From: Terriglobia bacterium
GTDB lineage: Bacteria; Acidobacteriota; Terriglobia; Terriglobales; Acidobacteriaceae
Reading direction: 5' to 3'
DNA: 64,000 nucleotides
NCBI GenBank assembly: GCA_020073495.1
Contig: JAIQFD010000003.1
Coordinates: 1 to 64,000, forward strand
Part shown: piece by piece, positions 43,793 through 52,493 of the stretch
Layout of the letters: each line of letters starts with the position of its first letter
How positions within the stretch are numbered: position 1 is the first letter of the stretch
Made by a program: the position numbers and the translations under genes
The notes under the pieces: generated by a model
The model's database searches: none
What the model saw: only the letters and a program-made list of their open reading frames with translations
Told to the model about the DNA's origin: nothing

Positions 43793-45186
43793 CAGAACTG
43801 GGAATAAATGAACGCTTGCGGCTGTGCCGCCCGGAAAACGACCAGGTACAGGGCCACGGCGTAGCAGGCATAGCGCACTTCCAGCGGCAGCCACGAGAGC
43901 ACAGCCTGCTCCTTGTCCCTGCGTGCCGAGAGCGCCGCACAGACGAAGTAGCCCGCGACAAGCGCTGCGGTCAGCAGGTAGAGCTCTGCCGGCAACACCG
44001 GGGAACGGTAGCTGCCCGGGGTGAATACAGTAGCAAACATCCGCGCTGCCTGTGTGACGCCCTGCGCCCGGAACCAGGTCCATCCCAGGCACATGGCGGC
44101 GAACGTGACCAGCCACGAAACTGCCGTCTGGGCCGCTCCTTCCCAGCGGAAATCAAATTGCCGCTGGAGCTGCTGCCACAGGCGGTGCAGGACCAGCAGG
44201 ACACCGTGGTACGCGCCCCAGATGACGAACAAGGGCGCACCCTTGTGCCACACGCCAAAGACGATCATCGAAAACAGCAGCGCGCCATTCCGCCACCAGG
44301 TCTCGCGACGCATCGCCGCCACCGGAAGAAAGAGATAATCGCGGATCCAGAAAGAAAGCGACATGTGCCAGCGGGTCCAGAACACCGAAGGCGAGGCCGA
44401 CAGATACGGGCGATCGAAGTTCTCCTGGACGCGAACACCGAGCAGCCGCGCTGCGCCGATCGCGATGTGCGAGTATCCGGCGAAATCAAAAAAGAGTTGG
44501 AAGCCATACCCGATGGCGAGCAGCCAGACGTCGGGCGCGGCCAGCGGGGCAGTCGAGTCGAAGGCCGCGTTGATGCCGTGGTTCGGGGTCAATCCTGAGC
44601 CCAGCAGCTGCGCCAGCGCCATCATCAGAGCGCCCAGCCAGATGCGCTGCGCGGCGGAGTGAATGTCGTCGCGGGAGAGATCGGCGCGCTCGCGAAGCTG
44701 CGGCAGGATTTCCGGCAGGCGGCAGATCGGCCCCGAAAGCACCGTCGGCGCGAAACTCATGTACAGCAGAAATTCGGGCAGCGTGGGATCCAGTTCTTCC
44801 TCGCGGTAGAGGTCGAAGAGGTAGCTCAGGGCCTGAAACGTCCAGAACGACATTCCGACCGGCAGGACGATCCGGGCCAGCTCCGACTCCGCCGAGATCT
44901 GCTGGGCAATCGCGGGAAGGTACTTGAAGACGCCCAGGAGCGCTACGTTGAACGCGATCCCGAGCCAGAGCCGCCCGGACGTCGGGCTGCGCCGCAAGGC
45001 CTTGCCCAGAGCGAAATTCACCACCGCGCTGCCCACCAGCACGGCCAGAAACCAGGGCCCCCAGCTGGCATAAAAGGCAAGACTCACCGCCAGCAGCAGG
45101 ATCCGGCGTGAACGCACCCCCAGATGCCTGGCCAGCAGCGACGTGAGCAGCAGTCCAGCTACATACACCACCAGCCTGGCCGTCAT
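43792..45186 (-). CDS. MBOAT family membrane acyltransferase (DltB/AlgI-like)
   Basis: 464 aa from ATG 45186 (the open frame extends to 45261 without a better start). About ten or more membrane segments. MBOAT signatures: FFDFAGYSHIAIGAARLLGV, FWTRWHMSLSFWIRDYLFLP (His274), and SMIVFGVWHKGAPLFVIWGA (His314, the conserved MBOAT His) with His327 nearby. Moves acyl groups from a cytoplasmic carrier across the inner membrane to periplasmic acceptors. First gene of the four-gene cassette MBOAT-SGNH-ligase-ACP. A possible sigma-70 type promoter lies at 45233-45261. Confidence 0.9.
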   Translation of the reverse strand: MTARLVVYVAGLLLTSLLARHLGVRSRRILLLAVSLAFYASWGPWFLAVLVGSAVVNFALGKALRRSPTSGRLWLGIAFNVALLGVFKYLPAIAQQISAESELARIVLPVGMSFWTFQALSYLFDLYREEELDPTLPEFLLYMSFAPTVLSGPICRLPEILPQLRERADLSRDDIHSAAQRIWLGALMMALAQLLGSGLTPNHGINAAFDSTAPLAAPDVWLLAIGYGFQLFFDFAGYSHIAIGAARLLGVRVQENFDRPYLSASPSVFWTRWHMSLSFWIRDYLFLPVAAMRRETWWRNGALLFSMIVFGVWHKGAPLFVIWGAYHGVLLVLHRLWQQLQRQFDFRWEGAAQTAVSWLVTFAAMCLGWTWFRAQGVTQAARMFATVFTPGSYRSPVLPAELYLLTAALVAGYFVCAALSARRDKEQAVLSWLPLEVRYACYAVALYLVVFRAAQPQAFIYSQF

Positions 45187-45232
45187 GGGTTCACTCGATC
45201 CTTTTGGTGGGAGGTAAGGATGTCTGCTGAAA

Positions 45233-45261
45233 AGTGTAACGTCACCCGCGAAAGCCCGCAA
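45233..45261 (-). promoter_or_regulatory. possible sigma-70 type promoter for the acylation cassette
   Basis: Minus strand TTGCGG - 17 bp - TACACT in the 141-bp gap ahead of the MBOAT gene, the largest gap in this minus-strand run. Both hexamers are imperfect (3/6 and 4/6). Confidence 0.3.
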
Positions 45262-45327
45262 GACAAGCTGTCGGCCTGCATCTGACCGAAGTCACCGCGG
45301 GAAGTAACCAAGGTGCGCGCGCTCATC

Positions 45328-46194
45328 TCAGTGGGAAAACAAGGTCAACAAGGTGACCTCGGGGGGAACGTTGAAGCGCATCGGCACCACAATGGTCCCG
45401 ATGCCTCGGTTCGTGTAGAGGTGCAGGTTCCCGACCCGGTACAGGCCCCGCGGGTACCTGCGCGAAAGCGGAGGATAATACAGCGCACCCACGAAAGGCG
45501 CCCGGATCTGTCCCCCGTGGGAATGCCCGGAGAGCTGAAGGTCGACCGGGTACGCCTTGGCGTGGTCGGCGAAATCAGGCTCGTGGGCCAGCAGGATCGT
45601 GAACTCATTCCGCGGGATGCCGGCGAGCGTGTGGTCGAGGTCGGCGTGGGCGTACAGGACGTCATCCACGCCAGCCACCCAGAGCCGCGCGCCATCGCGT
45701 TCGATCGCCGCCGCGTTGTTCCTCACGATCTGTATTCGGTGCGCCCGGATGATCTGGGTCAGGGCCCAGGGATCGACACTGACGTCGTGATTGCCGAAGC
45801 AGGCGAAGATGCCGAGGGGAGCCCGGATCCCGGAGAGCAGCCGCGAGCAGTGGTCGGCATTCTGGAACTGCTTGACGGGACGGCCCCACAGCGCCGCCGT
45901 GATGAAATCGCCCGTGATCACCGCCAGATCCGGCTCGAGGGCGTTGCATCGCTCGACCGCGTTGCGGATCTCGCGTTCGCCGGTGTAGGGGCCGAAGTGG
46001 AGGTCGCTGAGCTGCGCGACCTTCAGGCCGTGGAACGCCTCCGGGAGGCGCGGCGTGAGGAGCGGCACGCGCTCCACCGTGATCTCGTACGGTTCGGCGA
46101 GCGCCGCATATCCGCCCAGGCCGACGACGGCCGCCGCGCCGACACCGGCGGCGGCGCGAAGGAATTGCCGGCGGGTTGGCCGAGAGCTGTGCAC
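45328..46194 (-). CDS. Tat-exported metallophosphoesterase
   Basis: 288 aa from a GTG at 46194, 7 nt after the upstream stop. This start places a twin-arginine signal at the N-terminus (SRPTRRQFLRAAAGVGAAAV). Calcineurin-like metallophosphoesterase motifs: LSDLHFG (DxH), VITGDFI (GDxx), CFGNHDVS (GNHD) and LSGHSHGGQ (GHxH). Closest in layout to the YkuE/YaeI type phosphodiesterases that act on the outer face of the membrane. Substrate unknown; undecaprenyl- or glycolipid-linked phosphodiesters are possible. Follows the 618-aa membrane protein closely. Confidence 0.85.
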   Translation of the reverse strand: MHSSRPTRRQFLRAAAGVGAAAVVGLGGYAALAEPYEITVERVPLLTPRLPEAFHGLKVAQLSDLHFGPYTGEREIRNAVERCNALEPDLAVITGDFITAALWGRPVKQFQNADHCSRLLSGIRAPLGIFACFGNHDVSVDPWALTQIIRAHRIQIVRNNAAAIERDGARLWVAGVDDVLYAHADLDHTLAGIPRNEFTILLAHEPDFADHAKAYPVDLQLSGHSHGGQIRAPFVGALYYPPLSRRYPRGLYRVGNLHLYTNRGIGTIVVPMRFNVPPEVTLLTLFSH

Positions 46195-46201
46195 CGAGTC
46201 T

Positions 46202-48058
46202 CTACAGTGAAGGCCGCGCTCTACACCAGCGGACGCGTAGGCGGCCAATGTCAGTTTCCCGCACGACCTGCAGGTACCTCCGCAGGCGGTCGGGAGCGAA
46301 CGTGGGCGAGGCCACGTTGTCGACAATGATCACACGATCGTACGCGGCGAACAGGTTCAGGGCTTCTCCGTCCCCCGATTCCAGCCTGCGGAGAACGGGG
46401 ACCAGCGTCTCCCGCATGGAAGCAAGCGCCGCCCGACGTTCGGGGCCGGCGAGCAACAGCCGCTCCCTGACCTGTGCGAAGAGCCACTGCGCCGGCTTGG
46501 CGTCTTCGTCGGGCCGGGCGAGTATCGTGTCGACGGAAGCGCTGTCTCGCCCGCTGAAGTAGAGGTAAACGGCCTGCCGGTATCGCTGGAACTCCGCCTT
46601 GTTCGCAGGGGAAAGAGCCAATTCTGCATTCGAGCAATAGACCAAGCGGCCCTCGCTGATCAAAGGCAACCAGCAGCTCACGTCGTCCACCGAATCTGCC
46701 GCGGAGAGGACGATATCCCGCGGCCCCAGTTGCAGAGAAGAGAACAGTTTCGCGGTGGCTGCACTGGCCCGATTGAAGCTGACGTACTTGCGGTACCCGC
46801 CGGCGGCCGCCAGCGCGCCATGCACCATGATCAGCAGCAACACTGGGGTCAGGACCCAGGCTGCCCGTAGCCTGCGCTCCCGTGCGACCCGGACCGCTGC
46901 GCCGGCCAGATAGATCACAAGCAGCCCCAGCACGGTGTGAACGAAGTAGAGATCGTGGTCGGTGACTTGCAGCATGGGACTGACGAACAGATCCGCGAAA
47001 TAAAGGAGCAGGTTAGCTACACCGAGCGAGACCAGGACCCCCTTGCTTTCCCTGCGCTCATCGTCTGGGACGATCGCACAGCCGATGGTGGCTGCAGCCA
47101 GCATGGCCAGCATCTTGGCGTGGCCTCGGAGGATGTAGGGAAGACGGGCGAGCGAGATGGACAGGATCGGCTCACGCACGGCCACCGCAGCGGCCGCATG
47201 AGAGGCGCCGCTCAGCAGCAGGTAGGCGCCGTCCAGTACCCCACATGCCAGCGCGAAGCCCAGGATCTCCCTCCATGAGAGATCGAGGCGGCGCGCGATC
47301 CATGCCAGGGCCACGACGCAGGCGGTGGTGCCGGCCATCAGCAGGGTCGTGTATGGAAAACACGTGAATGCCGCCCACTGGATCAGCGCCATCAGCGCCC
47401 ACGCGTAGCGCTTGTGAGCGCGTAATGCCTCGATCTGGAGCCCAACGTATAGGAGCAGGAACGGAATGGCCACCTGAGGGAAGAAGGTGCGGGTGTACGG
47501 GAGTCGCACCAGCCGGAAGCCGTCCAGAGACACGTGCATCCAGGCGGAAGCGCTCGCGGGCAGGAGAGTCACGTCGAAGAGCAGCAGAAAAGCCACGCCG
47601 ACGGCGAGGAGCAACGACGAGCGAGGCAGAATCTTGTCGAGCACGTAGAGCGTCCCGCAGGCGATAAGCACCGCCCAGCCTGCGGACCACAGCACCAGCG
47701 TAAGCGGCCAGTTCCCTCCCAGCAGATTCCGCACGATATTGAATGCTATGAACCCCGAACGGAACTTCCAATAGGCCAGCGCACTGAGGGGGACCTCCAC
47801 GCCGTACCAGGGATTCACCAGGGAGTCAGCGGTGGAAGCGTGCAGCCGGCTGATGTTCAGGTAGAAGTAAAGGTCGGGGCCGAACAGAGGGGGGATCTTC
47901 GACGACTCCCCGCGCGCCGCTGTCACCACGTACGGCGCGGCGTAGAGCAGCGCAACGACCACCACGGTAGCCGGCAGCACCAACTTCCGGATCGACTGGA
48001 TGAAACTGTCTTTGGCGCCCAGGCGACTGGGTGTCCGCGCCATCTCCACCCTAGGCAT
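46202..48058 (-). CDS. polytopic membrane protein, GT-C-like
   Basis: 618 aa. At least ten hydrophobic segments between residues 28 and 420 and a soluble C-terminal domain (~440-618) with RDIVLSAADSVDDVSCWLP and YDRVIIVDNVAS. An early periplasmic loop holds an acidic GPDLYFYLNISRL, a position where GT-C enzymes carry catalytic Asp/Glu. No definite family is recognised. The gene directly follows a DPM1-like GT2 (48051-49046, 8-bp overlap), which often makes the polyprenyl-phosphate sugar donor used by GT-C enzymes, so a lipid-linked glycosyltransferase is a reasonable inference. The start could also be the ATG at 48043. Confidence 0.6.
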   Translation of the reverse strand: MPRVEMARTPSRLGAKDSFIQSIRKLVLPATVVVVALLYAAPYVVTAARGESSKIPPLFGPDLYFYLNISRLHASTADSLVNPWYGVEVPLSALAYWKFRSGFIAFNIVRNLLGGNWPLTLVLWSAGWAVLIACGTLYVLDKILPRSSLLLAVGVAFLLLFDVTLLPASASAWMHVSLDGFRLVRLPYTRTFFPQVAIPFLLLYVGLQIEALRAHKRYAWALMALIQWAAFTCFPYTTLLMAGTTACVVALAWIARRLDLSWREILGFALACGVLDGAYLLLSGASHAAAAVAVREPILSISLARLPYILRGHAKMLAMLAAATIGCAIVPDDERRESKGVLVSLGVANLLLYFADLFVSPMLQVTDHDLYFVHTVLGLLVIYLAGAAVRVARERRLRAAWVLTPVLLLIMVHGALAAAGGYRKYVSFNRASAATAKLFSSLQLGPRDIVLSAADSVDDVSCWLPLISEGRLVYCSNAELALSPANKAEFQRYRQAVYLYFSGRDSASVDTILARPDEDAKPAQWLFAQVRERLLLAGPERRAALASMRETLVPVLRRLESGDGEALNLFAAYDRVIIVDNVASPTFAPDRLRRYLQVVRETDIGRLRVRWCRARPSL

Positions 48059-49046
48059 GGCTGGTCTGCCCGGATGCTGCGGGACGTTCCACTGTCTCCT
48101 CGATCAGGTAACGCGGCCGGCGGCGCGACTCGTCCAGCGCGCGCCAGAGGTACTCGCCAAGAATCCCCAGCATAAGCATCTGGACGCCGCCGATCAGCAG
48201 GACCATGACCATCAACGACGACCAGCCTTGCGGCGGATGTCCAGTGAGCGCATTGGCGACGACGAACATGGCATAGGCGAATCCGACGACAGCGATGAGA
48301 AAACCGAAATAGGACATGAGGCGGATCGGCAGATACGTGAACGAGGTGATGGAATCGACCGCCAGCTTGAGCTTCTTCTCCAGGGTCCAGCCGGAGCTGC
48401 CGTGCAGCCGGGCTTTCTTGGTGTAAAACACCGTTCCCTGGCGGAAGCCCATCCAAGTGATCAGGGCCAGAATGCTCACGTTGCTCTCGTTAAAAGCGCG
48501 GAAACCGTCGAGCACGCGCCGATCCATGAGGAAGAAATCAGCTCCCATCGCCGGCATCTCTTTCATGCCGACGATGTGACGCATGATGGCGTAATAAGCG
48601 CGCGAAAAGCCCACCGTGCTGGCGGTCTCGCCCTCCCGTCGTTCACGAGCGGCCCATACTACCTGCACGCCTTCGTGCCACTTGGCGATCAGGTCGGGGA
48701 TGACTTCGGGGGGGTCCTGAAGATCAGCGGCCAGGATGACCGCACAATCGCCACGCGCCTGGTGAAGACCGCAAGTGATGGCCGTGTGCGACCCAAAATT
48801 GCGGGCGAAACGGATACCTCGAACGCGTGGGTCCCGCTGTGCGATCTCGCGCACGACGGCAAACGTCTCGTCGGCCGAATGGTCGTCCACCACCACCCAC
48901 TCCCAGCGGAACCCCTGGCCGTCGAGCGAACGGCACAGCTCTTCGTAGAGCGCGGGGAGGTTGCGCGACTCGTTGTATGCCGGCGTGACCACGGTCAGAA
49001 GGAAGTCGGCGGGCGGTGTCTGGCGCGCAGCATCAACGGGAGGCAC
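48051..49046 (-). CDS. GT2 polyprenyl-phosphate glycosyltransferase (GtrB/ArnC-like)
   Basis: 331 aa. GT-A domain with TVVTPAYNESRNLPALYEEL, VVVDDHSADETF, AVILAADLQDPPEVIP (DxDxxDPP acidic site of this family) and MGADFFLMDRRVLDGF. Two C-terminal membrane segments (YFGFLIAVVGFAYAMFVVAN; LMVMVLLIGGVQMLMLGIL) then EYLWRALDESRRRPRYLIEE, all as in GtrB/ArnC. Transfers a sugar from a nucleotide to undecaprenyl phosphate. Overlaps the genes on both sides. Confidence 0.92.
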   Translation of the reverse strand: MPPVDAARQTPPADFLLTVVTPAYNESRNLPALYEELCRSLDGQGFRWEWVVVDDHSADETFAVVREIAQRDPRVRGIRFARNFGSHTAITCGLHQARGDCAVILAADLQDPPEVIPDLIAKWHEGVQVVWAARERREGETASTVGFSRAYYAIMRHIVGMKEMPAMGADFFLMDRRVLDGFRAFNESNVSILALITWMGFRQGTVFYTKKARLHGSSGWTLEKKLKLAVDSITSFTYLPIRLMSYFGFLIAVVGFAYAMFVVANALTGHPPQGWSSLMVMVLLIGGVQMLMLGILGEYLWRALDESRRRPRYLIEETVERPAASGQTSHA

Positions 49047-51486
49047 GGGAAACTCGTTCCTCCTTCATGGATGTGGCCAGGGCCCGCAACAGGGCCTTCA
49101 CGACGCGCTCCGGATCACCCTCCGACATCTGCGGGTACAGCGGCAGAATGAGGCACTGGTCCTGCGCTTCCTCACTTTTCCGCAGCGGACCGCCGGCCCG
49201 CCATGGCTCGTGCGCGTACGCGGGTTCTCGGTGAGCGCACATGACGCCCCGTCGGGTGGAAATGCCGGCCTTCTGCATGGCATCCATGACGGTCGCCTGG
49301 TCGGCGCCCTGCGGCAGACGCACACAATAGCTCTGCCAGTTGGAGCGCGCATTCGAGGGCTCCGCAGGGGGAGTCACCTCAGTCCCGCGGAGCAGCTCAC
49401 GGTAGCGATCGGCCAGCGCCCGCCGGCGGGCGATCATTTCCGGCAAACGCCGCAATTGCTCGCGCCCGATGGCTGCCTGGATATCGGTCATGCGGTAGTT
49501 ATAGCCGAGCACCGGGTAGTGTTCCGCAGGCTGCTGCGACATCCCGTGCGAGCGCCAAAGACGGAACTGGCGGTCCCAGTCGCCGTTGGCGGTCACAATC
49601 ATGCCGCCGTCGCCCGTCGTGACCAGCTTGCGGGGATGGAAGGAGAAGCAGGCGACATCGCCATGCGGGCGGCCGATCTTCTGCCATTCGCCCTCCCAGA
49701 GTATCTCGCTCCCGATGGCGCAGGCGGCATCCTCGACGACAGCGATGCGGTGTTTGCGCGCAATGTGAAGAACCGCAGCCAGTTCGCACGGCATGCCCAT
49801 CTGGTGCACGCAAAGGATGGCGCGTGTGCGCGGCGTGATCGCAGCTTCGATCAGCTTGGGATCCAGGTTAAACGTATCTGGGTCGATATCCGCAAAGACA
49901 GGCACAGCGCCGCAATACCGGATCGAATTCGCGGTAGCGATGTAGGAGTGGCTGACGGTGATGACCTCGTCATCGGGCCGCACTCCGACCGCGAGGAGGG
50001 CCAGGTGCAGGGCGGTGGTGCCGCTGGAGACGGCGCATGCGTGGGGGGCGCCGACACGGGCCGCGAACTCGCGCTCGAATTGCGCAACCTGTGGTCCCTG
50101 CATCACCCAGCCGCTGCGGACCACGTTGGCCGCTGCTTCGGCTTCGTTGCCCGCCAGCACAGGCTTGGCGACCGCTATGACCGGCTCGCCGGCTGGGACC
50201 TCGTCCGGTTGTCCGATGCCGATGTAGTGGAGACTGGAGGCGCGGACCGACTCCGCCGGCCACAGGCGGCGCCCGTCGCAGACAACCCGCAGGCCTTGCG
50301 TGGCGAGCTGCTTGAAATCGAGGTTCGCATATTGCGGATGCGCGGTGTTGAGAATTATGACTTCCGGCGAGGGAGATTGTTCGAGGCTGCCGGGAATGAA
50401 GCCGTGGTCGCGGATCTCGGCCTCGCTGTACATGGGATCGTGCACACGAACGTCGGCCCCGCGCTTCCGCAGCTCCGGCGCCAGGAGGAACGCAGGGGAG
50501 AGAATGTGCTCCTTCACGGACGGCCGAAAGCCGAGGCCGAGAATCAGCACCCGGCGGCCAGCCAGTGGACCCAGAATGCGCTCGATCCGGTTTATGGCAT
50601 GCGTAGCTTGACCGTCGTTGATGCGCCGGCTCCGGTCGGCCAGGATGAACGGGATCCCGCGGCGCTCGCCGTCCCGGATCAGGAAGTACGGGTAGATCGG
50701 AGTGCAGTGGCCACCCACCCCAATGCCGGGGAGATGGATCGCAGCTTCGCCGTCGGTGTTGGCGGCCTCGATCACCGGACCCAGGTCGATGCCCAGGGCC
50801 TCGGAGTAGCGCGCCAATTCGTTGGCGAGCGCGATGTTCACATCGCGGTAGAGCATGCCCGCAAGCTTGACCAGTTCGGCGGCTTCGAGCGATCCGACAT
50901 TCATCACCTTGGCGCCAAGATAGTGGCCATAGAAATCCGCGGCGCGCTCCGCCGCCTGCGGAGTGATGCCCCCCACCACTTTGGGTGTACTGGCCAGATG
51001 CCGCAGGACGAACTGGCTCTTGACCCGCTCCGGTGAATAAGCCAGGTCGAAATCGCGCCCGGCTTTCAGCCCGCTGCTCTCGAGGATAGGAAGAAAGCGG
51101 TGCCGCGTGGTACCGACGGGCACCGTGGTCTCATACGAGACCATCAACCCGCGATGCATATTGGCCGCGATCTGTTGCGACACGGAGCACAGTGCGCCCA
51201 GGTCGGCATCGTTGTCCGCCGTGAGCAGCGCCGGAACGATCACAACAACGACCTCGCTCGCAGCCACCGAGCCACCGATGTCAGTGGTGGCGCGAAGCCG
51301 GCCATTCGCAATCGCAGCGGAGAGCAGCTCGGGGACGCCCGGTTCGTCGATCGAGCAGCGGCCGGCATTGATCGCATCGACGACGTCCTGCCGGATATCG
51401 CAAGCGCTCACCGTCGCCCCGCGGGTTGCGAACTGGCAGGCCAGGGGAAGCCCCATTTTCCCCGCCCCGATCACGGCGACCTTCAT
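49033..51486 (-). CDS. fusion: nucleotide-sugar 6-dehydrogenase + DegT-type aminotransferase
   Basis: 817 aa from ATG 51486 (ATGA overlap with the upstream epimerase). Residues 1 to about 425 are a complete UDP-sugar dehydrogenase: VIGAGKMGLPLA, YETTVPVGTT, YSPERVKSQF, the catalytic Cys261 in VGGHCTPIYPYFL, and GLGFRPSVKEH. Residues about 440-800 are a complete DegT/DnrJ aminotransferase: AVSSGTTALHLALLAVGVRP, VVEDAACAIGSE, and Schiff-base Lys620 in FSFHPRKLVTTGDGG. No stop, gap or frameshift is visible at the junction (about 50150-50200). The two activities are normally separate proteins; here one chain would oxidise a UDP-GlcNAc-type sugar and aminate a keto sugar. Both active sites look intact. 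The dehydrogenase is WbpA/WecC-like. Confidence 0.87.
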   Translation of the reverse strand: MKVAVIGAGKMGLPLACQFATRGATVSACDIRQDVVDAINAGRCSIDEPGVPELLSAAIANGRLRATTDIGGSVAASEVVVVIVPALLTADNDADLGALCSVSQQIAANMHRGLMVSYETTVPVGTTRHRFLPILESSGLKAGRDFDLAYSPERVKSQFVLRHLASTPKVVGGITPQAAERAADFYGHYLGAKVMNVGSLEAAELVKLAGMLYRDVNIALANELARYSEALGIDLGPVIEAANTDGEAAIHLPGIGVGGHCTPIYPYFLIRDGERRGIPFILADRSRRINDGQATHAINRIERILGPLAGRRVLILGLGFRPSVKEHILSPAFLLAPELRKRGADVRVHDPMYSEAEIRDHGFIPGSLEQSPSPEVIILNTAHPQYANLDFKQLATQGLRVVCDGRRLWPAESVRASSLHYIGIGQPDEVPAGEPVIAVAKPVLAGNEAEAAANVVRSGWVMQGPQVAQFEREFAARVGAPHACAVSSGTTALHLALLAVGVRPDDEVITVSHSYIATANSIRYCGAVPVFADIDPDTFNLDPKLIEAAITPRTRAILCVHQMGMPCELAAVLHIARKHRIAVVEDAACAIGSEILWEGEWQKIGRPHGDVACFSFHPRKLVTTGDGGMIVTANGDWDRQFRLWRSHGMSQQPAEHYPVLGYNYRMTDIQAAIGREQLRRLPEMIARRRALADRYRELLRGTEVTPPAEPSNARSNWQSYCVRLPQGADQATVMDAMQKAGISTRRGVMCAHREPAYAHEPWRAGGPLRKSEEAQDQCLILPLYPQMSEGDPERVVKALLRALATSMKEERVSRASR

Positions 51487-52439
51487 TTCGCGACTCCCTT
51501 TGCCTTGCAATACCAGTTGAGGGTCTGCTGCAGGCCTTGCTCCAGGTCCACCTTAGGCTCGAAGCCGAGCAGCTGCCGCGCGCGTTCGATGACGGGCACG
51601 CGAGCACGCACTTCGGCGCGTCCCATGGACTGGAACTCGATGCGAGTGCCGGGGACGAGCCGAGCGATGCGGCGCGCCAGGCCGAGCGTTGTCTCGATCT
51701 CGCTCGGGTTGCCGACATTGAAGACGCCTGCCGCCGACTCCGGTTTGACGAGGATGCGCTCCACCGCCTCGACCATGTCGCTGACGTAGCACCATGCCCG
51801 GATCGGACTGCCATCCCCATACACCGTCAATGGACGGCCTTCGATGGCAGCACGGCAGAAATTGCTGATTGCGCCCTCGCCGGTCTGCCGCGGGCCGTAA
51901 ATATTGAACGGCCGCACCACGGTCCCGATGAATCCATACGTCTCACCGTAACGGAGCGTCAGATGCTCAGTCGCAAGCTTGCTGGTGGCGTACACCCAGC
52001 GCCGCTCCGACGATGGCCCGATGCCGCATGGCATCTCCTCCGTCACCCACATCGCATTCGAGCCGAAGATCTCGCTCGTGGAAAAGTCGATGAAGTGCTT
52101 GATCCCATGCCGGCGCGATTCTTCCAATACATTGATCGTGCCAAGGATGTTGACTTGGAGTGTCTTGAGTGGCTCCTGGTAGTAGCTGGAGACGCCGGCG
52201 ATCGCGGCAAGATGGACGACCGTATCTACGCCACGCTCGAACGCGCGCGTGATGGAAGCGGGATCCAGCGTGTCTCCGGCAAGGAAGGTGACGCGAGGAT
52301 GGTCCTTGAGCTGCGGCGCGAGCGACAGCGAGTCGCGCCGGCCATTATCGAAAAGGATGACGTCAGCGCTGCCGGAAAGGCGCTCGGCGAGATGAGTGCC
52401 GATAAAGCCCGCGCCGCCAGTGATCAAAATACGTGCCAA
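51483..52439 (-). CDS. NAD-dependent sugar-nucleotide epimerase/dehydratase (SDR)
   Basis: 318 aa extended SDR. ILITGGAGFIGTHLAERL (NAD loop), HLAAIAGVSSYYQEPLKTLQ, FIDFSTSEIFGSNA (catalytic Ser), YATSKLATEHL (YxxxK), RPFNIYGPRQTGEGAISNF and YGDGSPIRAWCYVSD. Resembles UDP-glucuronate decarboxylase/dTDP-glucose dehydratase-like and 4-epimerase enzymes; the precise reaction cannot be assigned. Supplies a modified UDP or dTDP sugar. Upstream partner of the dehydrogenase-aminotransferase fusion. Confidence 0.86.
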   Translation of the reverse strand: MARILITGGAGFIGTHLAERLSGSADVILFDNGRRDSLSLAPQLKDHPRVTFLAGDTLDPASITRAFERGVDTVVHLAAIAGVSSYYQEPLKTLQVNILGTINVLEESRRHGIKHFIDFSTSEIFGSNAMWVTEEMPCGIGPSSERRWVYATSKLATEHLTLRYGETYGFIGTVVRPFNIYGPRQTGEGAISNFCRAAIEGRPLTVYGDGSPIRAWCYVSDMVEAVERILVKPESAAGVFNVGNPSEIETTLGLARRIARLVPGTRIEFQSMGRAEVRARVPVIERARQLLGFEPKVDLEQGLQQTLNWYCKAKGVAK

Positions 52440-52493
52440 GACCCGACTCCCGGAAACTCGCCCTCGCAGTGGGCTGTCAACCTGCTGCGACGT

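Noticed and set aside
48961-51036. 691-codon open frame on the plus strand
   Set aside because: Antisense to the dehydrogenase-aminotransferase fusion; no motifs, while the minus strand has two complete enzyme domains.
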